A stretch of DNA of 64,000 bases from Neokomagataea tanensis. GTDB lineage: Bacteria > Pseudomonadota > Alphaproteobacteria > Acetobacterales > Acetobacteraceae. The notes beneath the pieces were generated by a model. It was not told the origin of the DNA. It saw only the letters and a list, made by a program, of their open reading frames with translations, and made no database searches. The position numbers and the translations under genes were made by a program. The DNA lies in the NCBI RefSeq assembly GCF_006542335.1, contig NZ_CP032485.1, positions 1,126,501-1,190,500 of the forward strand. The letters are read 5' to 3'. Positions 7,970-16,843 of the stretch are shown one piece after another. Every line of letters starts with the position of its first letter. Position 1 is the stretch's first letter.

Positions 7970-9796
7970 ATGTTGTCTTCCGATATCCATCCCGCACTCA
8001 AGCGCGCTCTAGAAGCGCGTGGTTACGAACAGCTGACTCCTGTTCAGGAAGCTGTCTTACAGCCGGGACTTGATGAGCGGGATCTGCTGGTTTCGGCTCA
8101 GACAGGATCGGGCAAGACGGTTGCTTTTGGCATCGCGATCGCCCCGACTCTGCTGGGCGAAGCTGAGCGTCTTGCACCATCCCCTCAGCCAATGGCTCTT
8201 GTTATTGCACCAACGCGTGAACTCGCGATTCAGGTACAAAATGAGCTTGAATGGCTTTACGCTGATACAGGCGCACGCATTTCAAGCTGCATTGGCGGCA
8301 CCGATGCCCGCCGTGAAGCGCGCGAGCTTAACCGCGGCGCACATATTGTTGTTGGTACGCCGGGCCGTCTGTGCGACCACATGTCACGCGGTGCACTTGA
8401 TCTGAGCGCGCTGCGTTGCGTCGTACTCGACGAAGCCGACGAAATGCTCGACATGGGCTTCCGTGACGAGCTGGAACAACTTTTGGACGGTGCGCCTGCA
8501 GAGCGCCGCACATTGTTGTTCTCAGCAACGATTGCGCGCGAGATTGCATCTCTCGCAAAGCGTTACCAGAAGAATGCAGCTCGTGTTGATACGGTAAGCG
8601 GTGCAAAGCAGCACAGCGACATTACATACCGTGCGGTTGTGACGGCTCCTCAAGAAATCGAACGTTCTTTGGTGAACGTTCTGCGTTTCTATGAAAGCCC
8701 AACAGCAATGGTGTTCTGTAACACCCGTATGATGGTCGGTCAGGTTCAGGCAGCTCTGCTTGAGCGTGGTTTCGCGTCTGTCGCCATTTCTGGTGAAATG
8801 GGTCAGAACGAGCGTAGCCGTGCAATTGAGAGCTTGCGCTCGGGTCAAGCGCGTGTTTGCGTGGCAACCGACGTTGCTGCGCGTGGCATTGACGTGCCTG
8901 CGCTGGGCTTGGTTGTGCATGCGAGCATCCCGACATCAGCCGAGACTTTGCTGCACCGTTCAGGTCGTACAGGTCGTGCGGGCCGTAAGGGCACCAGCGT
9001 CCTGATGGTTCCGTTCAGCCAGCGCCGCCGTGCGGAGCGTCTGTTGGCTCTGGCTAAGTTGAATGCGTCATGGGAATCTGTCCCAACGGCAGACGCTATC
9101 GCAGAGCAAGATGCACAACGTTTGTTGGAAGACCCGATTTTGACCGCGGCTTCCGGCGATACAAACGATGCGCTAGTTACAAAGATTGCCGAGACCCACG
9201 ATGCCAAGGCTTTGGCCGCGGCATTGGTTGGCATGTATCGTGCCCGTCTGCCGGGTGTAGAAGCTCTTCGCCCTGTATCCATTGAAGCACCTCGCCGTGA
9301 GCGTACCGAGCGCGGTGAACGTGGAGAGCGTGCTGAACGCGCACCTCGTGAAGAAATGGCCGGCCAGTGGTTTCGTATGAGCGTTGGCCGTACAGAGCGT
9401 GCTGACCCGAAATGGCTGATCCCGTTGATTTGCCGTTTGGGCGGTGTGCAGAAGCGCGAGATCGGTAGCATTCGTATCGACCAAGAGCAAACGCATTTCC
9501 AGATTGCGGACGAGAGCGTTGATCGCTTCAAGTCTTGCCTGGCAGGTGCGGATGCGGATGAAGTGACGATCGAACCTTCAGATGCTCCGCAGGGTGGCCA
9601 TTATGGTGCACGCGGTCGTAACCCAGGCGAAGGTAAGCGCTTTGGCAAGGGCGGACCACGTGGTGGTGGTGCAGGCGGCAGCGGTGGTGGCTATAAAGGC
9701 CGCGGCGGCTCAGGCTTCAGCCGTTCAAAGTCCGAAGGTCCACGCGGTGGCGGCCGTCCAACAGGCGACGGATCAAGTCGTCGTCGTCGTCCATAA
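7970..9796 (+). CDS. DEAD-box RNA helicase with DbpA-type RNA-binding domain and RGG-like tail
   Basis: An ATP-dependent RNA helicase of about 608 residues, probably acting in ribosome assembly or RNA decay (CsdA/DbpA class). It has the Q motif (LTPVQEAVLQ), Walker A AQTGSGKT, PTRELA, DEAD in VLDEADEMLDMGF, SAT, and the HRSGRTGRAGRKG motif VI. After a charged linker rich in RxER repeats comes a DbpA RNA-binding domain (about residues 455-530, QWFRMSVGR...). The tail is rich in Gly and Arg. The ATG at 7970 is preferred over a TTG at 7961. Three hairpins follow the gene. Confidence 0.93.
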   Translation: MLSSDIHPALKRALEARGYEQLTPVQEAVLQPGLDERDLLVSAQTGSGKTVAFGIAIAPTLLGEAERLAPSPQPMALVIAPTRELAIQVQNELEWLYADTGARISSCIGGTDARREARELNRGAHIVVGTPGRLCDHMSRGALDLSALRCVVLDEADEMLDMGFRDELEQLLDGAPAERRTLLFSATIAREIASLAKRYQKNAARVDTVSGAKQHSDITYRAVVTAPQEIERSLVNVLRFYESPTAMVFCNTRMMVGQVQAALLERGFASVAISGEMGQNERSRAIESLRSGQARVCVATDVAARGIDVPALGLVVHASIPTSAETLLHRSGRTGRAGRKGTSVLMVPFSQRRRAERLLALAKLNASWESVPTADAIAEQDAQRLLEDPILTAASGDTNDALVTKIAETHDAKALAAALVGMYRARLPGVEALRPVSIEAPRRERTERGERGERAERAPREEMAGQWFRMSVGRTERADPKWLIPLICRLGGVQKREIGSIRIDQEQTHFQIADESVDRFKSCLAGADADEVTIEPSDAPQGGHYGARGRNPGEGKRFGKGGPRGGGAGGSGGGYKGRGGSGFSRSKSEGPRGGGRPTGDGSSRRRRP

Positions 9797-9805
9797 TAAA
9801 TAAGA

Positions 9806-9838
9806 AATAACTCTTTATTTTTCAGAAAGAGTTATTTT
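9806..9838 (+). terminator. Rho-independent terminator after the helicase
   Basis: AATAACTCTTT (9806-9816) is perfectly complementary to AAAGAGTTATT (9826-9836), an 11-bp stem with a 9-base loop that runs into TTTT. It begins ten bases after the helicase stop. Confidence 0.8.
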
Positions 9839-9845
9839 GAGTATA

Positions 9846-9868
9846 GTCGTCATCGTCATGATGACGAC
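9846..9868. repeat. inverted repeat between helicase and outer-membrane protein genes
   Basis: GTCGTCATC (9846-9854) and GATGACGAC (9860-9868) form a perfect 9-bp stem with a 5-base loop, followed by GGCTTT. It resembles the next hairpin in sequence and may be a second, weaker terminator or a protein-binding palindrome. Confidence 0.45.
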
Positions 9869-9903
9869 GGCTTTAACATCTAAAGCATAGAATCTTGTTT
9901 CGG

Positions 9904-9940
9904 AGCCGTCATATCTTTTGGGTATGACGGCTTTTCTTTT
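9904..9940 (+). terminator. second strong terminator-like hairpin downstream of the helicase
   Basis: AGCCGTCATA (9904-9913) and TATGACGGCT (9923-9932) form a perfect 10-bp stem, followed by TTTCTTTT. It lies 100 bases after the first terminator and 33 bases before the next coding sequence, so it could also act as an attenuator for the outer-membrane protein gene. Confidence 0.65.
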
Positions 9941-9972
9941 GCGTATTTAATTTTCGATCGTAGAAAATACGC

Positions 9973-11046
9973 ATGCTACATTTTGTAGTGAATATCTTTA
10001 AAATTTTTTCCTTTATGGGAAATCGGAAGGGGGTAATATTGGCGTTCGGTGTGTATCTTAAAAGTAAAAAGAATTTTTCCCATACACGCTTACGACGAAA
10101 TATTACATATTTTCTTGGTGCAGTTTTTTCTTGTTTCATAATAAAGGCAAAAGCGTCAGACCAGCGTCAATCGATAAACGATTTTTGGGTCACTGGCTCG
10201 CTTTACGCCTCAACAGCGGATACATTACCCGCAGGGGCAGGTTTTTATGAGCCTTACCTATGGAATGTCATGTCTTATGGGGCTTATTCCCAACAAGGTC
10301 GCCGGTCATCGACACCAATTGTGAATCACGTCCGGTCATTTAACCCTTTTTATTATGGGCTAACCCGAAACGTCATGGTCGGCGTAAAAGCAACCTTTGG
10401 TTATAATAGTGGCCGTGCCTTAGCGCCTACTCAGGGCGTAAAGGTGGGAGATGTTGCTTTTAAGGTGCAGTATCGTTTGTGGCACCCACCTAAAGAGAGT
10501 TCTCTTCCGACTGTCTCGCTTGATTTTCAGGAAACGATACCGATTGAACGGGCTGACCATTTGTCTGGAGCGTCTAACCCGATCGGGGCGGGGGTTTTCG
10601 GTGAGCAGTTGTCGGTTTTCGCACAGTCTTATTTTTGGCTCCCCAACGGGAGAATGGATCGTTTGCGTTTAAATTATTCATATGTTTTGCCGACTGGACG
10701 CCATATTGAGGGGCGCTCGGTTTATGGGACTTTGCCGGAATTTGAGGGTACTGTTTCGGTTGGGCAAAGCTCACAATTTATTTTAGCGAATGAATATAGT
10801 CTGACCAAAAAATGGGTCTTCGCCACTGATTTTGTCGTGGCGCAAAGCAGTTCCGTGCGTGTTCGAGGGAAAAATAGGACTGGGTCCACAGCGGCGCTTT
10901 CGGCGTACTCGCTTATGATTGCGCCGGCACTGGAGTACAATATGCGCGCAGACATGGGCGTTATTGCCGGTGCTGGGGTTACGTTTCAAGGCAAGAACAC
11001 TGCTGCAAGTGTCACGCCTATGATTGCACTGAATTGGAGCTTTTAA
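9973..11046 (+). CDS. putative outer-membrane beta-barrel protein
   Basis: The product is up to 357 residues, with an N-terminal hydrophobic segment (YFLGAVFSCFIIKAKAS) that looks like a signal sequence ending near residue 62. The rest alternates aromatic and polar residues and ends ...MIALNWSF, with the C-terminal aromatic typical of barrels. The layout resembles the transporter family of MetA-pathway phenol-degradation outer-membrane proteins (PF13557 type). The start is uncertain: ATG at 9973 or 10015, both with unusually long pre-signal regions. Substrate unknown. Confidence 0.65.
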   Translation: MLHFVVNIFKIFSFMGNRKGVILAFGVYLKSKKNFSHTRLRRNITYFLGAVFSCFIIKAKASDQRQSINDFWVTGSLYASTADTLPAGAGFYEPYLWNVMSYGAYSQQGRRSSTPIVNHVRSFNPFYYGLTRNVMVGVKATFGYNSGRALAPTQGVKVGDVAFKVQYRLWHPPKESSLPTVSLDFQETIPIERADHLSGASNPIGAGVFGEQLSVFAQSYFWLPNGRMDRLRLNYSYVLPTGRHIEGRSVYGTLPEFEGTVSVGQSSQFILANEYSLTKKWVFATDFVVAQSSSVRVRGKNRTGSTAALSAYSLMIAPALEYNMRADMGVIAGAGVTFQGKNTAASVTPMIALNWSF

Positions 11047-11054
11047 GCGTGGTG

Positions 11055-11084
11055 CGTCTTGGGGAACTGGTGTTCCCCAAGACG
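11055..11084. terminator. bidirectional terminator between convergent genes
   Basis: CGTCTTGGGGAAC (11055-11067) and GTTCCCCAAGACG (11072-11084) form a perfect 13-bp stem with a TGGT loop, between the ends of two convergent genes (11046 and 11095). No clear T-run follows on either strand, but the placement fits a shared terminator. Confidence 0.65.
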
Positions 11085-11094
11085 TGACTGGTTG

Positions 11095-12345
11095 TTAGGT
11101 CGGGTTCATCGTGAGCAGCGGTACGAAGGGCGCTAGTGTGCCGTCATTTGGTTGTGCCTGTACTTTGAGTAGTTGCATGATGAGCGGATACACGTCCACG
11201 TTGTCGAATGGTGCGAGCACCTTGCCTGCAGGGAAGTCGGGGCCAGAAGCAACGAAGAGGGCATTCATGTCTGGTGATGCGGGGTCGTATCCGTGGTCAC
11301 CTTTTAGTGCTTCATGCTGTGCGTCAGGCTTGGTTTTTAAAACGACCCAACCCGGCTCTGCCAAGCAGATATATGCTGGCACGCGAGGATTGGTGCCGTA
11401 ATGCAGGCGCTCTGGAATTTCGCCCTTACGCCAGCACTGCATATGATCATGCTTTTGCAGCAACGCTTTTTCGAGGATTGCTGTCTGGCCGGGGCGTGCA
11501 TTTACGCCAGCATAAGCTCCCCCCGTAACGAAGTCGAAAGACTTGGCGGGTACAATTTTGTCTAGGGCAATGTAATGGTTATCGCCGATTTCTGACATGC
11601 CGTGATCAGCCACGACGATGACATCGGCTTTGATATGGCGGCTCTCCAGCCCGGCCATGAGGCGGCTAACGCCTTCATCCACGTCTTGTAATGCCGCATT
11701 TACTTGCGGGGAGTTGGGGCCAAAATGGTGGCCATTGGTGTCCGTAGTGTTGAAGTAAAGCGTCGAGAAACGCGGGCGGTCTTTGGCGGGGACGTCGAAC
11801 CAGCTTAGGAGTTTGTCAACGCGTTGGTCGTCGGACATACTCTTGTCGAAGGCTGCATAATCATCAGGGCGAACACCATGAATTTCGCTCTCTGAGCCGG
11901 GCCAGAACATGGTTGCAACTTTTAGGCCCTGCTTTTTTGCTGTGACCCAGATGGGCTCGGCCTGATCCCACCAGTAGGATTCTTTGCTCGCCATGGTGAA
12001 TTTAACGCCGGGATGAGATGGGTCATACATCGTGTTGCCAACGATGCCATGGTGGTCTGGGCGTAAACCTGTGACGAGTGTGTAGTGGTTCGGAAAGGTA
12101 ATAGAGGGGAAAGAAGGGTGCATCGCGGTGGTGGAGATACCGTTTTGCGCGATGGCCGCAATATGGGGCGTCAGGCCACGAGAGAGATACTCTGTACGGA
12201 AGCCGTCCAATGAAACGAGAATAACCGGGGTGGCTCCGGTGTCATTATTGTCCTGCGCATCTTGCGGCGTGGTCGCACAGCCGGAAAGCAGGGAGCCGGC
12301 GAGCAAAGCGCCGAGAGAGAGCAAAGAAGCAAAACGCATTTTCAT
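11095..12345 (-). CDS. alkaline-phosphatase-superfamily nucleotide pyrophosphatase/phosphodiesterase, lipoprotein
   Basis: The 416-residue protein belongs to the type I phosphodiesterase/nucleotide pyrophosphatase (NPP) family of metal-dependent phosphohydrolases. Metal-binding pieces are visible: VILVSLDGF near the start, the nucleophile region HPSFPSITFPNHYTLVTG (Thr likely nucleophile), NTTDTNGHHFGP, VVADHGM and KGDHGYDP. The N terminus MKMRFASLLSLGALLAG followed by LLSGC is a lipoprotein signal with cleavage before Cys23, so it probably works anchored in the periplasm. The natural substrate may be nucleotides or phosphodiesters; this cannot be told. Confidence 0.87.
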   Translation of the reverse strand: MKMRFASLLSLGALLAGSLLSGCATTPQDAQDNNDTGATPVILVSLDGFRTEYLSRGLTPHIAAIAQNGISTTAMHPSFPSITFPNHYTLVTGLRPDHHGIVGNTMYDPSHPGVKFTMASKESYWWDQAEPIWVTAKKQGLKVATMFWPGSESEIHGVRPDDYAAFDKSMSDDQRVDKLLSWFDVPAKDRPRFSTLYFNTTDTNGHHFGPNSPQVNAALQDVDEGVSRLMAGLESRHIKADVIVVADHGMSEIGDNHYIALDKIVPAKSFDFVTGGAYAGVNARPGQTAILEKALLQKHDHMQCWRKGEIPERLHYGTNPRVPAYICLAEPGWVVLKTKPDAQHEALKGDHGYDPASPDMNALFVASGPDFPAGKVLAPFDNVDVYPLIMQLLKVQAQPNDGTLAPFVPLLTMNPT

Positions 12346-12406
12346 ATCGTCTCTTTACGCCAGATTGGTTGGGGTGAGGCAGTGGGGCGTAGAAATAATG
12401 CCAAGT

Positions 12407-13063
12407 TTACGCGGAAATAGCTTCCAACAGAGGGATTTTTGCTTTTTCGCTCAGACTATGCCGGTAAGCTTCAACCTCGAGGGGATAAAAAACTCCCTTG
12501 ATAAGCGATAAATTCCGCAACTGCGCAAAGAGGTGGAGGTCGTTGTAGGATAGCGTGCCATTGACCGCTGTGGGTTTTTGTATAAGCGCGGCGAGCTCTT
12601 CAAGCAGAGTGTTAACGATTTTCAGGTCGTCATTGCTTTGTTCTAGGAGTGAACTGAAGGGATGGTCAGGGCGCTCTTTTTTGCGAATAAAACCCAAGCG
12701 AGCGGATGTGGTTGCGAGTTCTGGCAGAGGTGCTGCCGCAGCACGAGGTAAAAACAACCGGTAAGCCGGTGCTGAAATACGGGATAACCAGTCCTCAATC
12801 TCTTTGCGGGTAGGGCCGGTCAGCAGCGGTGTGTTCTGTCTCTCAACGTGAGCAACTATGTCGAGGCTTTCAGGAATGAAATGCCCGTTTTCTTCTAAAA
12901 TAGGCACAACCTTTTTGCCGACCATTGCGCTTGGGCCAGCATCGTCATCGTGCAGGAAAATGCGTTTTTCGAATTTGATGCCGTGTAAGCCAAATATCAT
13001 GCGTGCTTTTACGCAAAAGGGGCAATGTTCATAGACGTGCAGAATGGGCAGGGTGGATGACAT
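12407..13063 (-). CDS. grxB: glutaredoxin 2
   Basis: The 218-residue protein matches GrxB, the atypical GST-like glutaredoxin. The N-terminal thioredoxin fold has the redox motif CPFC (residues 14-17, CPYC in E. coli) and the cis-Pro region KKVVPILE, then an all-helical C-terminal domain. It reduces glutathione-mixed disulfides in the cytosol. The start ATG (13061-13063) is followed by LPILHVYEHCPFC as expected. It is a single gene with a gap to yqgE and fits the oxidative-stress theme of the window. Confidence 0.9.
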   Translation of the reverse strand: MSSTLPILHVYEHCPFCVKARMIFGLHGIKFEKRIFLHDDDAGPSAMVGKKVVPILEENGHFIPESLDIVAHVERQNTPLLTGPTRKEIEDWLSRISAPAYRLFLPRAAAAPLPELATTSARLGFIRKKERPDHPFSSLLEQSNDDLKIVNTLLEELAALIQKPTAVNGTLSYNDLHLFAQLRNLSLIKGVFYPLEVEAYRHSLSEKAKIPLLEAISA

Positions 13064-13151
13064 TGCAGGACTCCTTCAGCCTATGTTGGTAAGTACGAAT
13101 ATAGGGTGCTGGTCCGAGATTACACTTATAATCGAGTTTTGCTTGGAATTG

Positions 13152-13736
13152 TCATGCTTCGCCCGTGGTGTTGGACAGGAGGAGGGGGTCAATATTTATT
13201 GAAGAGAGCGCCTCGCGCCATTTAGTAGAATATTGAGTGCTGAAAAGAATATCGTGGTTGGCAGGTGCTACAAACCAAGAGGTATCTTTTAAAATCTCGG
13301 TTTCTAGTTGCCCTGCGGACCATGCAGCGTGACCGAGCGCCATGAGAGCGCGCGTTGGCCCCCGCCCATTGGCCACGTCTTTTAATACGCTCAGATTGGC
13401 TGTCATTTGTATATCTGGGGATACGGCCAGTCCGCCTTCGTAGTGGCACTCTGAGGTGTGTAAAACAAAACCCCGGTCGTGATCGACAGGCCCGCCGAGG
13501 CAAAGAGGAAGCTGCTTCTTTGGGGGGATAGGTGAAATGGAGAGTTGAGCCAGAATTTCATCAATGGAGGGTTTCAGGACGCGTTTGTTGATAATGAGCC
13601 CGATGGCTCCTTGGCTCGCCGAGTGGCTGCATAAGTAAATCACGCTTTGAGCAAAAAACGTATCAGCGAGGTGGGGAGTAGCGATAAGAAGCTTCCCCGT
13701 CAGGTTTTCATCATGTCCGGAAAAAGTGTTCTGCAT
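13152..13736 (-). CDS. YqgE/AlgH family protein
   Basis: The product is about 194 residues from the ATG at 13736; an upstream TTG at 13772 would add 12 residues. It matches the YqgE/AlgH (DUF179) family throughout: LTGKLLIATPHLADTFFAQSVIYLC near the start, GAIGLIINKR, LCLGGPVDHDRGFVLH and ALGHAAWSAGQLETEI. The molecular function of this family is not established. It is divergent from the SDR gene across about 100 bp. Confidence 0.88.
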   Translation of the reverse strand: MQNTFSGHDENLTGKLLIATPHLADTFFAQSVIYLCSHSASQGAIGLIINKRVLKPSIDEILAQLSISPIPPKKQLPLCLGGPVDHDRGFVLHTSECHYEGGLAVSPDIQMTANLSVLKDVANGRGPTRALMALGHAAWSAGQLETEILKDTSWFVAPANHDILFSTQYSTKWREALSSINIDPLLLSNTTGEA

Positions 13737-13837
13737 AATGCTAACATGGGTGAAATAGACCTTTGTTTGCAAGCATTTGTCGTAAATAATGCCGGAACTG
13801 TATCGATTTCGAGGCGGTGAACGCTAGGGGGAATAAA

Positions 13838-14593
13838 ATGTCTCAAATTATTTTGGTGACAGGTGCTACAGCCGGTTTCGGGCGTGCCATTACGGAGCGT
13901 CTGGTGCGTGAAGGGCATAAAGTTATTGCCACGGGGCGCCGTCAGGAGCGATTGGAGGCCTTGCGCGCTGATCTGGGCGATAATGTTCTGCCCGTTACGC
14001 TTGATATGCAAGATAAAGCCGCTTTGCGCGGGTTGCCATCTTCTTTGCCAGAGGCGTGGAGAGCGGTTGACGTTCTGATCAATAATGCGGGCTTGGCGCT
14101 GGGTGTTGGTCGTGCGCAGGATTCCAACCCTGATGATTGGGAAACGATGATCACGACAAACGTCTCCGGGGTTGTTGAACTTACACGCGCTTTTCTGCCC
14201 CAAATGGTCGAGCGTAACAGCGGTTATATCATTACTTTGGGTAGTACAGCTGGAACATACCCATATATGGGCGGGAATGTTTACGGAGCGACTAAAGCTT
14301 TTATACGCCAATTCAGCCGTAATTTGCGGACGGATGTTCTCGGTACGAAAATTCGTGTCACGAATATTGAGCCGGGCCTGTGCGGTGGCAGTGAATTTAG
14401 CAATGTGCGTCTACGCGATGATGCAAAAGCGGCCGCAGTGTATGAAGGAACGACACCTCTTCAGCCGGCCGATATTGCGGAAACGGTTTCATGGTTGGTG
14501 TGCTTGCCGTGGCACATGAATGTAAATTCGCTCGAAATTATGCCAGTATGTCAGGCTTCGGGCGGTTTGGCCGTTGATAAAACAGTAGGCTAA
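13838..14593 (+). CDS. short-chain dehydrogenase/reductase (YdfG-like)
   Basis: A 251-residue classical SDR. It has the cofactor motif TGATAGFGRA, an Arg pair after beta-2 (ATGRRQERL) that suggests NADP(H), NNAG, a catalytic Ser in ITLGSTAGTYPY, and YGATK as the YxxxK motif. The EPGLCGGSEFSNVR segment is typical of YdfG-type 3-hydroxy acid dehydrogenases (serine/3-hydroxypropionate), which is the best guess. The ATG at 13838 is chosen because AGGGGGAA lies just upstream; a GTG at 13817 precedes that site. Confidence 0.88.
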   Translation: MSQIILVTGATAGFGRAITERLVREGHKVIATGRRQERLEALRADLGDNVLPVTLDMQDKAALRGLPSSLPEAWRAVDVLINNAGLALGVGRAQDSNPDDWETMITTNVSGVVELTRAFLPQMVERNSGYIITLGSTAGTYPYMGGNVYGATKAFIRQFSRNLRTDVLGTKIRVTNIEPGLCGGSEFSNVRLRDDAKAAAVYEGTTPLQPADIAETVSWLVCLPWHMNVNSLEIMPVCQASGGLAVDKTVG

Positions 14594-14650
14594 AGGCTGC
14601 TCAATGCAGCTCCGGGTTTTGAAGCCGGGACCTGCACGAAGCGGCCTTTT
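14592..14650. terminator. probable bidirectional terminator between convergent genes
   Basis: AAAGGCTGC (14592-14600) pairs with GCGGCCTTT (14641-14649), nine pairs including one G-T, around a loop with its own GCTGC/GCAGC and CCGG/CCGG pairings. It occupies the whole gap between the SDR and yncE-like genes. One continuous T-run is lacking, so it is moderate support only. Confidence 0.45.
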
Positions 14651-14653
14651 AAA

Positions 14654-15868
14654 TTAACGCATCAGGCCTGTGTGACCAATGCTGTAGCGGCCGGGTTGGG
14701 GCCACACAGCAAGTCCGTGGGGTTCCGCGCCGACTGGAATCTTGCGGACAGCGCCTGTGTCCGTGTCGATTGCATAGACAACGTCATCGAAGCGGCCTGA
14801 CAGCCAGAGCAATTTTCCGTCTGCGCTGACATTGCCCATGTCAGGGCTGCCACCACCCGGGATGGGCCATGTTTTTATAACTTTGTCCGTAGCAAAGTCG
14901 ATGACCGACACGCTGCCGGGGCCGCGGTGTGGGCCGTGAATTTTGTGTGAGCCGCGGTTGGCTACGTATAGCACACGGGCATCACGGCTTGGATACATGC
15001 CGTGTGTGCCGATGCCAGTTGGGATAAACCCAGTCTCTTGGAATGTATCGCCGTTAAGAACGAACACACCGTCTGCCATCATGTCCGCAACGTAAAATTT
15101 ATGCCCATCGGGGGCTGCCATGATGTCTTGTGGCATGCCACCGCGCGATAACTTCAGCATCCCCAAAAGTTTGAGGTTAACAGTGTCGATTTTGGCAACG
15201 TATCCACCAAACTCACATGTGAAGATAGCGTAGCTCCCATCCGCCGAGAAATTGGCATGGTTGATTCCTTTACACTGTGGTGCAGAAACCGAGCCCTTGA
15301 GTTCCATCGTATGTGGGTCGCGGAAATCCAGACGCTCATGGGCTTCTGCAACGGTGATGGCGTAGCGGCCATCGGGCGTGAAGTACATGTTGTATGGGTC
15401 GTCGACCACAACATCTTTACCGCGTAAAGTTGTTGCAGGATCTATCGGGGTAAGGGAGCCGTCATTGCGGCCTTCGCTGTTGTTAGTGACCCACAGGGTA
15501 CGCAGGTCCCAGCCCGGTACAACGTGTTGTGGCGAACGCCCAACAGGGATGGTTTTGATGACTTTGAAAGTTGCAGGGTCGATGACTGAAACGCTGTTTC
15601 CACGAAGGTTGGGGACGTAGATTCGCGCAGGGTCATTTGCAATAGCGGGCGCGATGCGACCGGCTGATGCTTCGCTGTAAATATTGTTCGGGTCAATGAC
15701 CGGCGGCATGCCCGGAATAGTATGGACTACAGAGGAAGGCGCCGCAGACGTTGCATCAGGGGAAGCAACCGGTGGTGTCGTTTGTGCCTGAGCCGAGAGT
15801 GTCGTGCTAAAGAAAAGGCCAAGTGCCAAAGCGCCGAGGCAGCGCATTGAACGTGGTTTAGTCATCAT
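14654..15868 (-). CDS. secreted YncE-family (YVTN) beta-propeller protein
   Basis: A 404-residue protein with a Sec signal peptide (hydrophobic core LGALALGLFFSTTLSAQAQ, cleavage near residue 29). It has repeated propeller blades with the pattern V-x-VIDxATxKVIKTIPVG (e.g. NSVSVIDPATFKVIKTIPVG, GSVSVIDFATDKVIKTWPIP), the hallmark of YncE/YVTN proteins. Such proteins act in the periplasm as binding scaffolds; some are partners of PQQ enzymes. The ATG at 15868 overlaps the stop of the upstream creatininase gene by four bases, so the two are coupled. Confidence 0.88.
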   Translation of the reverse strand: MMTKPRSMRCLGALALGLFFSTTLSAQAQTTPPVASPDATSAAPSSVVHTIPGMPPVIDPNNIYSEASAGRIAPAIANDPARIYVPNLRGNSVSVIDPATFKVIKTIPVGRSPQHVVPGWDLRTLWVTNNSEGRNDGSLTPIDPATTLRGKDVVVDDPYNMYFTPDGRYAITVAEAHERLDFRDPHTMELKGSVSAPQCKGINHANFSADGSYAIFTCEFGGYVAKIDTVNLKLLGMLKLSRGGMPQDIMAAPDGHKFYVADMMADGVFVLNGDTFQETGFIPTGIGTHGMYPSRDARVLYVANRGSHKIHGPHRGPGSVSVIDFATDKVIKTWPIPGGGSPDMGNVSADGKLLWLSGRFDDVVYAIDTDTGAVRKIPVGAEPHGLAVWPQPGRYSIGHTGLMR

Positions 15869-16719
15869 GGGTGTTGCTCCTTGAAGGACTGAATGGCCGC
15901 GATCCCGGCCTGTATTTGAAGAGATGTACCAATTTCCCCTAGCGCGGCTGATGCGCGGCGGGGGTCACCTCCATAAACACCATCGGCTGAGCTTGGCTTT
16001 GATGCATGTCTCAAAGCATCGCTGTGGACGAGCGATGGGTCAACTGCGAGCATGAGAGAGGTGTCGCTCAACTCTGCATGTTTGCCGACGTCTGCGGCAT
16101 AACCGCGTGAGCGTAACTCGTCTGCAAACGCATGGGGGACGGCATCATAATAGCCTGTCGCCGCAATGGCATAGGCTTGGCCTTTCCAACGCTTGTTCAG
16201 CGTTTGGGCGGCCTCCGTCATGAGTGTTTGGTATCCGCCATGGTCCCCGAGAAAGACAATGTAGCGAAAGCCCTGTACATGAAAGCTTTCAGCAGCTCCC
16301 TCAATAAGACCACTGAATATTGCTGGGGGTATAGAAATAGTCCCGGGGAAGCGCATGTGAGAGGTGCGGGGTGATGTGCCTCCCTCAGGGACATAAGCAA
16401 TAACAGGCGCCACAAATGTTTGCCCCAAGCGCTCAGCAATTGCAGTAGCCAGAGCTTCCGCGCGTATGTTGTGCTTACCAACGTCAATGAAAGGACCGCT
16501 TTGTTCCGTTCCCCCGATGGGAATGATGATGGTGCGTGTTCCGTTTTGGAGCGCGGTATTAATATCCGTCCAGCTTTGACATTCAAATGCCACACGCTGC
16601 GACGGGCCAACGCAGTGAGGTTCTGCCGCCTGTACCGCATTGGGTCCGATTGTCGTAAGGCCAAGGAAAGACGTTCCGAGTACAAAAAAGAGCGATGAGA
16701 GAGGCCGCCAAGTCGGCAT
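15865..16719 (-). CDS. secreted creatininase-family amidohydrolase
   Basis: The 284-residue protein has a signal peptide (core LSSLFFVLGTSFLGLTTIG, cleavage after AVQA near 31). The mature part follows the creatininase/MftE fold: IIIPIGGTEQSGPFIDVGKHN, FLGDHGGYQTL and GKHAELSDTS. Compared with creatininase proper (E-Q-H-G-P-H...D), the metal-ligand His after EQ is Ser and the later Asp is His (GKHN), so the metal site differs. Most creatininase-family enzymes are cytosolic, so export is unusual. It is the first gene of a two-gene unit with the YncE-like propeller. Substrate unknown. Confidence 0.83.
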   Translation of the reverse strand: MPTWRPLSSLFFVLGTSFLGLTTIGPNAVQAAEPHCVGPSQRVAFECQSWTDINTALQNGTRTIIIPIGGTEQSGPFIDVGKHNIRAEALATAIAERLGQTFVAPVIAYVPEGGTSPRTSHMRFPGTISIPPAIFSGLIEGAAESFHVQGFRYIVFLGDHGGYQTLMTEAAQTLNKRWKGQAYAIAATGYYDAVPHAFADELRSRGYAADVGKHAELSDTSLMLAVDPSLVHSDALRHASKPSSADGVYGGDPRRASAALGEIGTSLQIQAGIAAIQSFKEQHP

Positions 16720-16843
16720 GCTCTGTCCTTCCGTGGTTCAATATGTTTGTTTGATACTCTGAAAGTGCACGGCCTTGCCAGTGGGGGAGCGCCGGGGCGG
16801 TAAGTTGAGTGTTGGTATCCGTTTCCGAGTAGATAGAGACATT

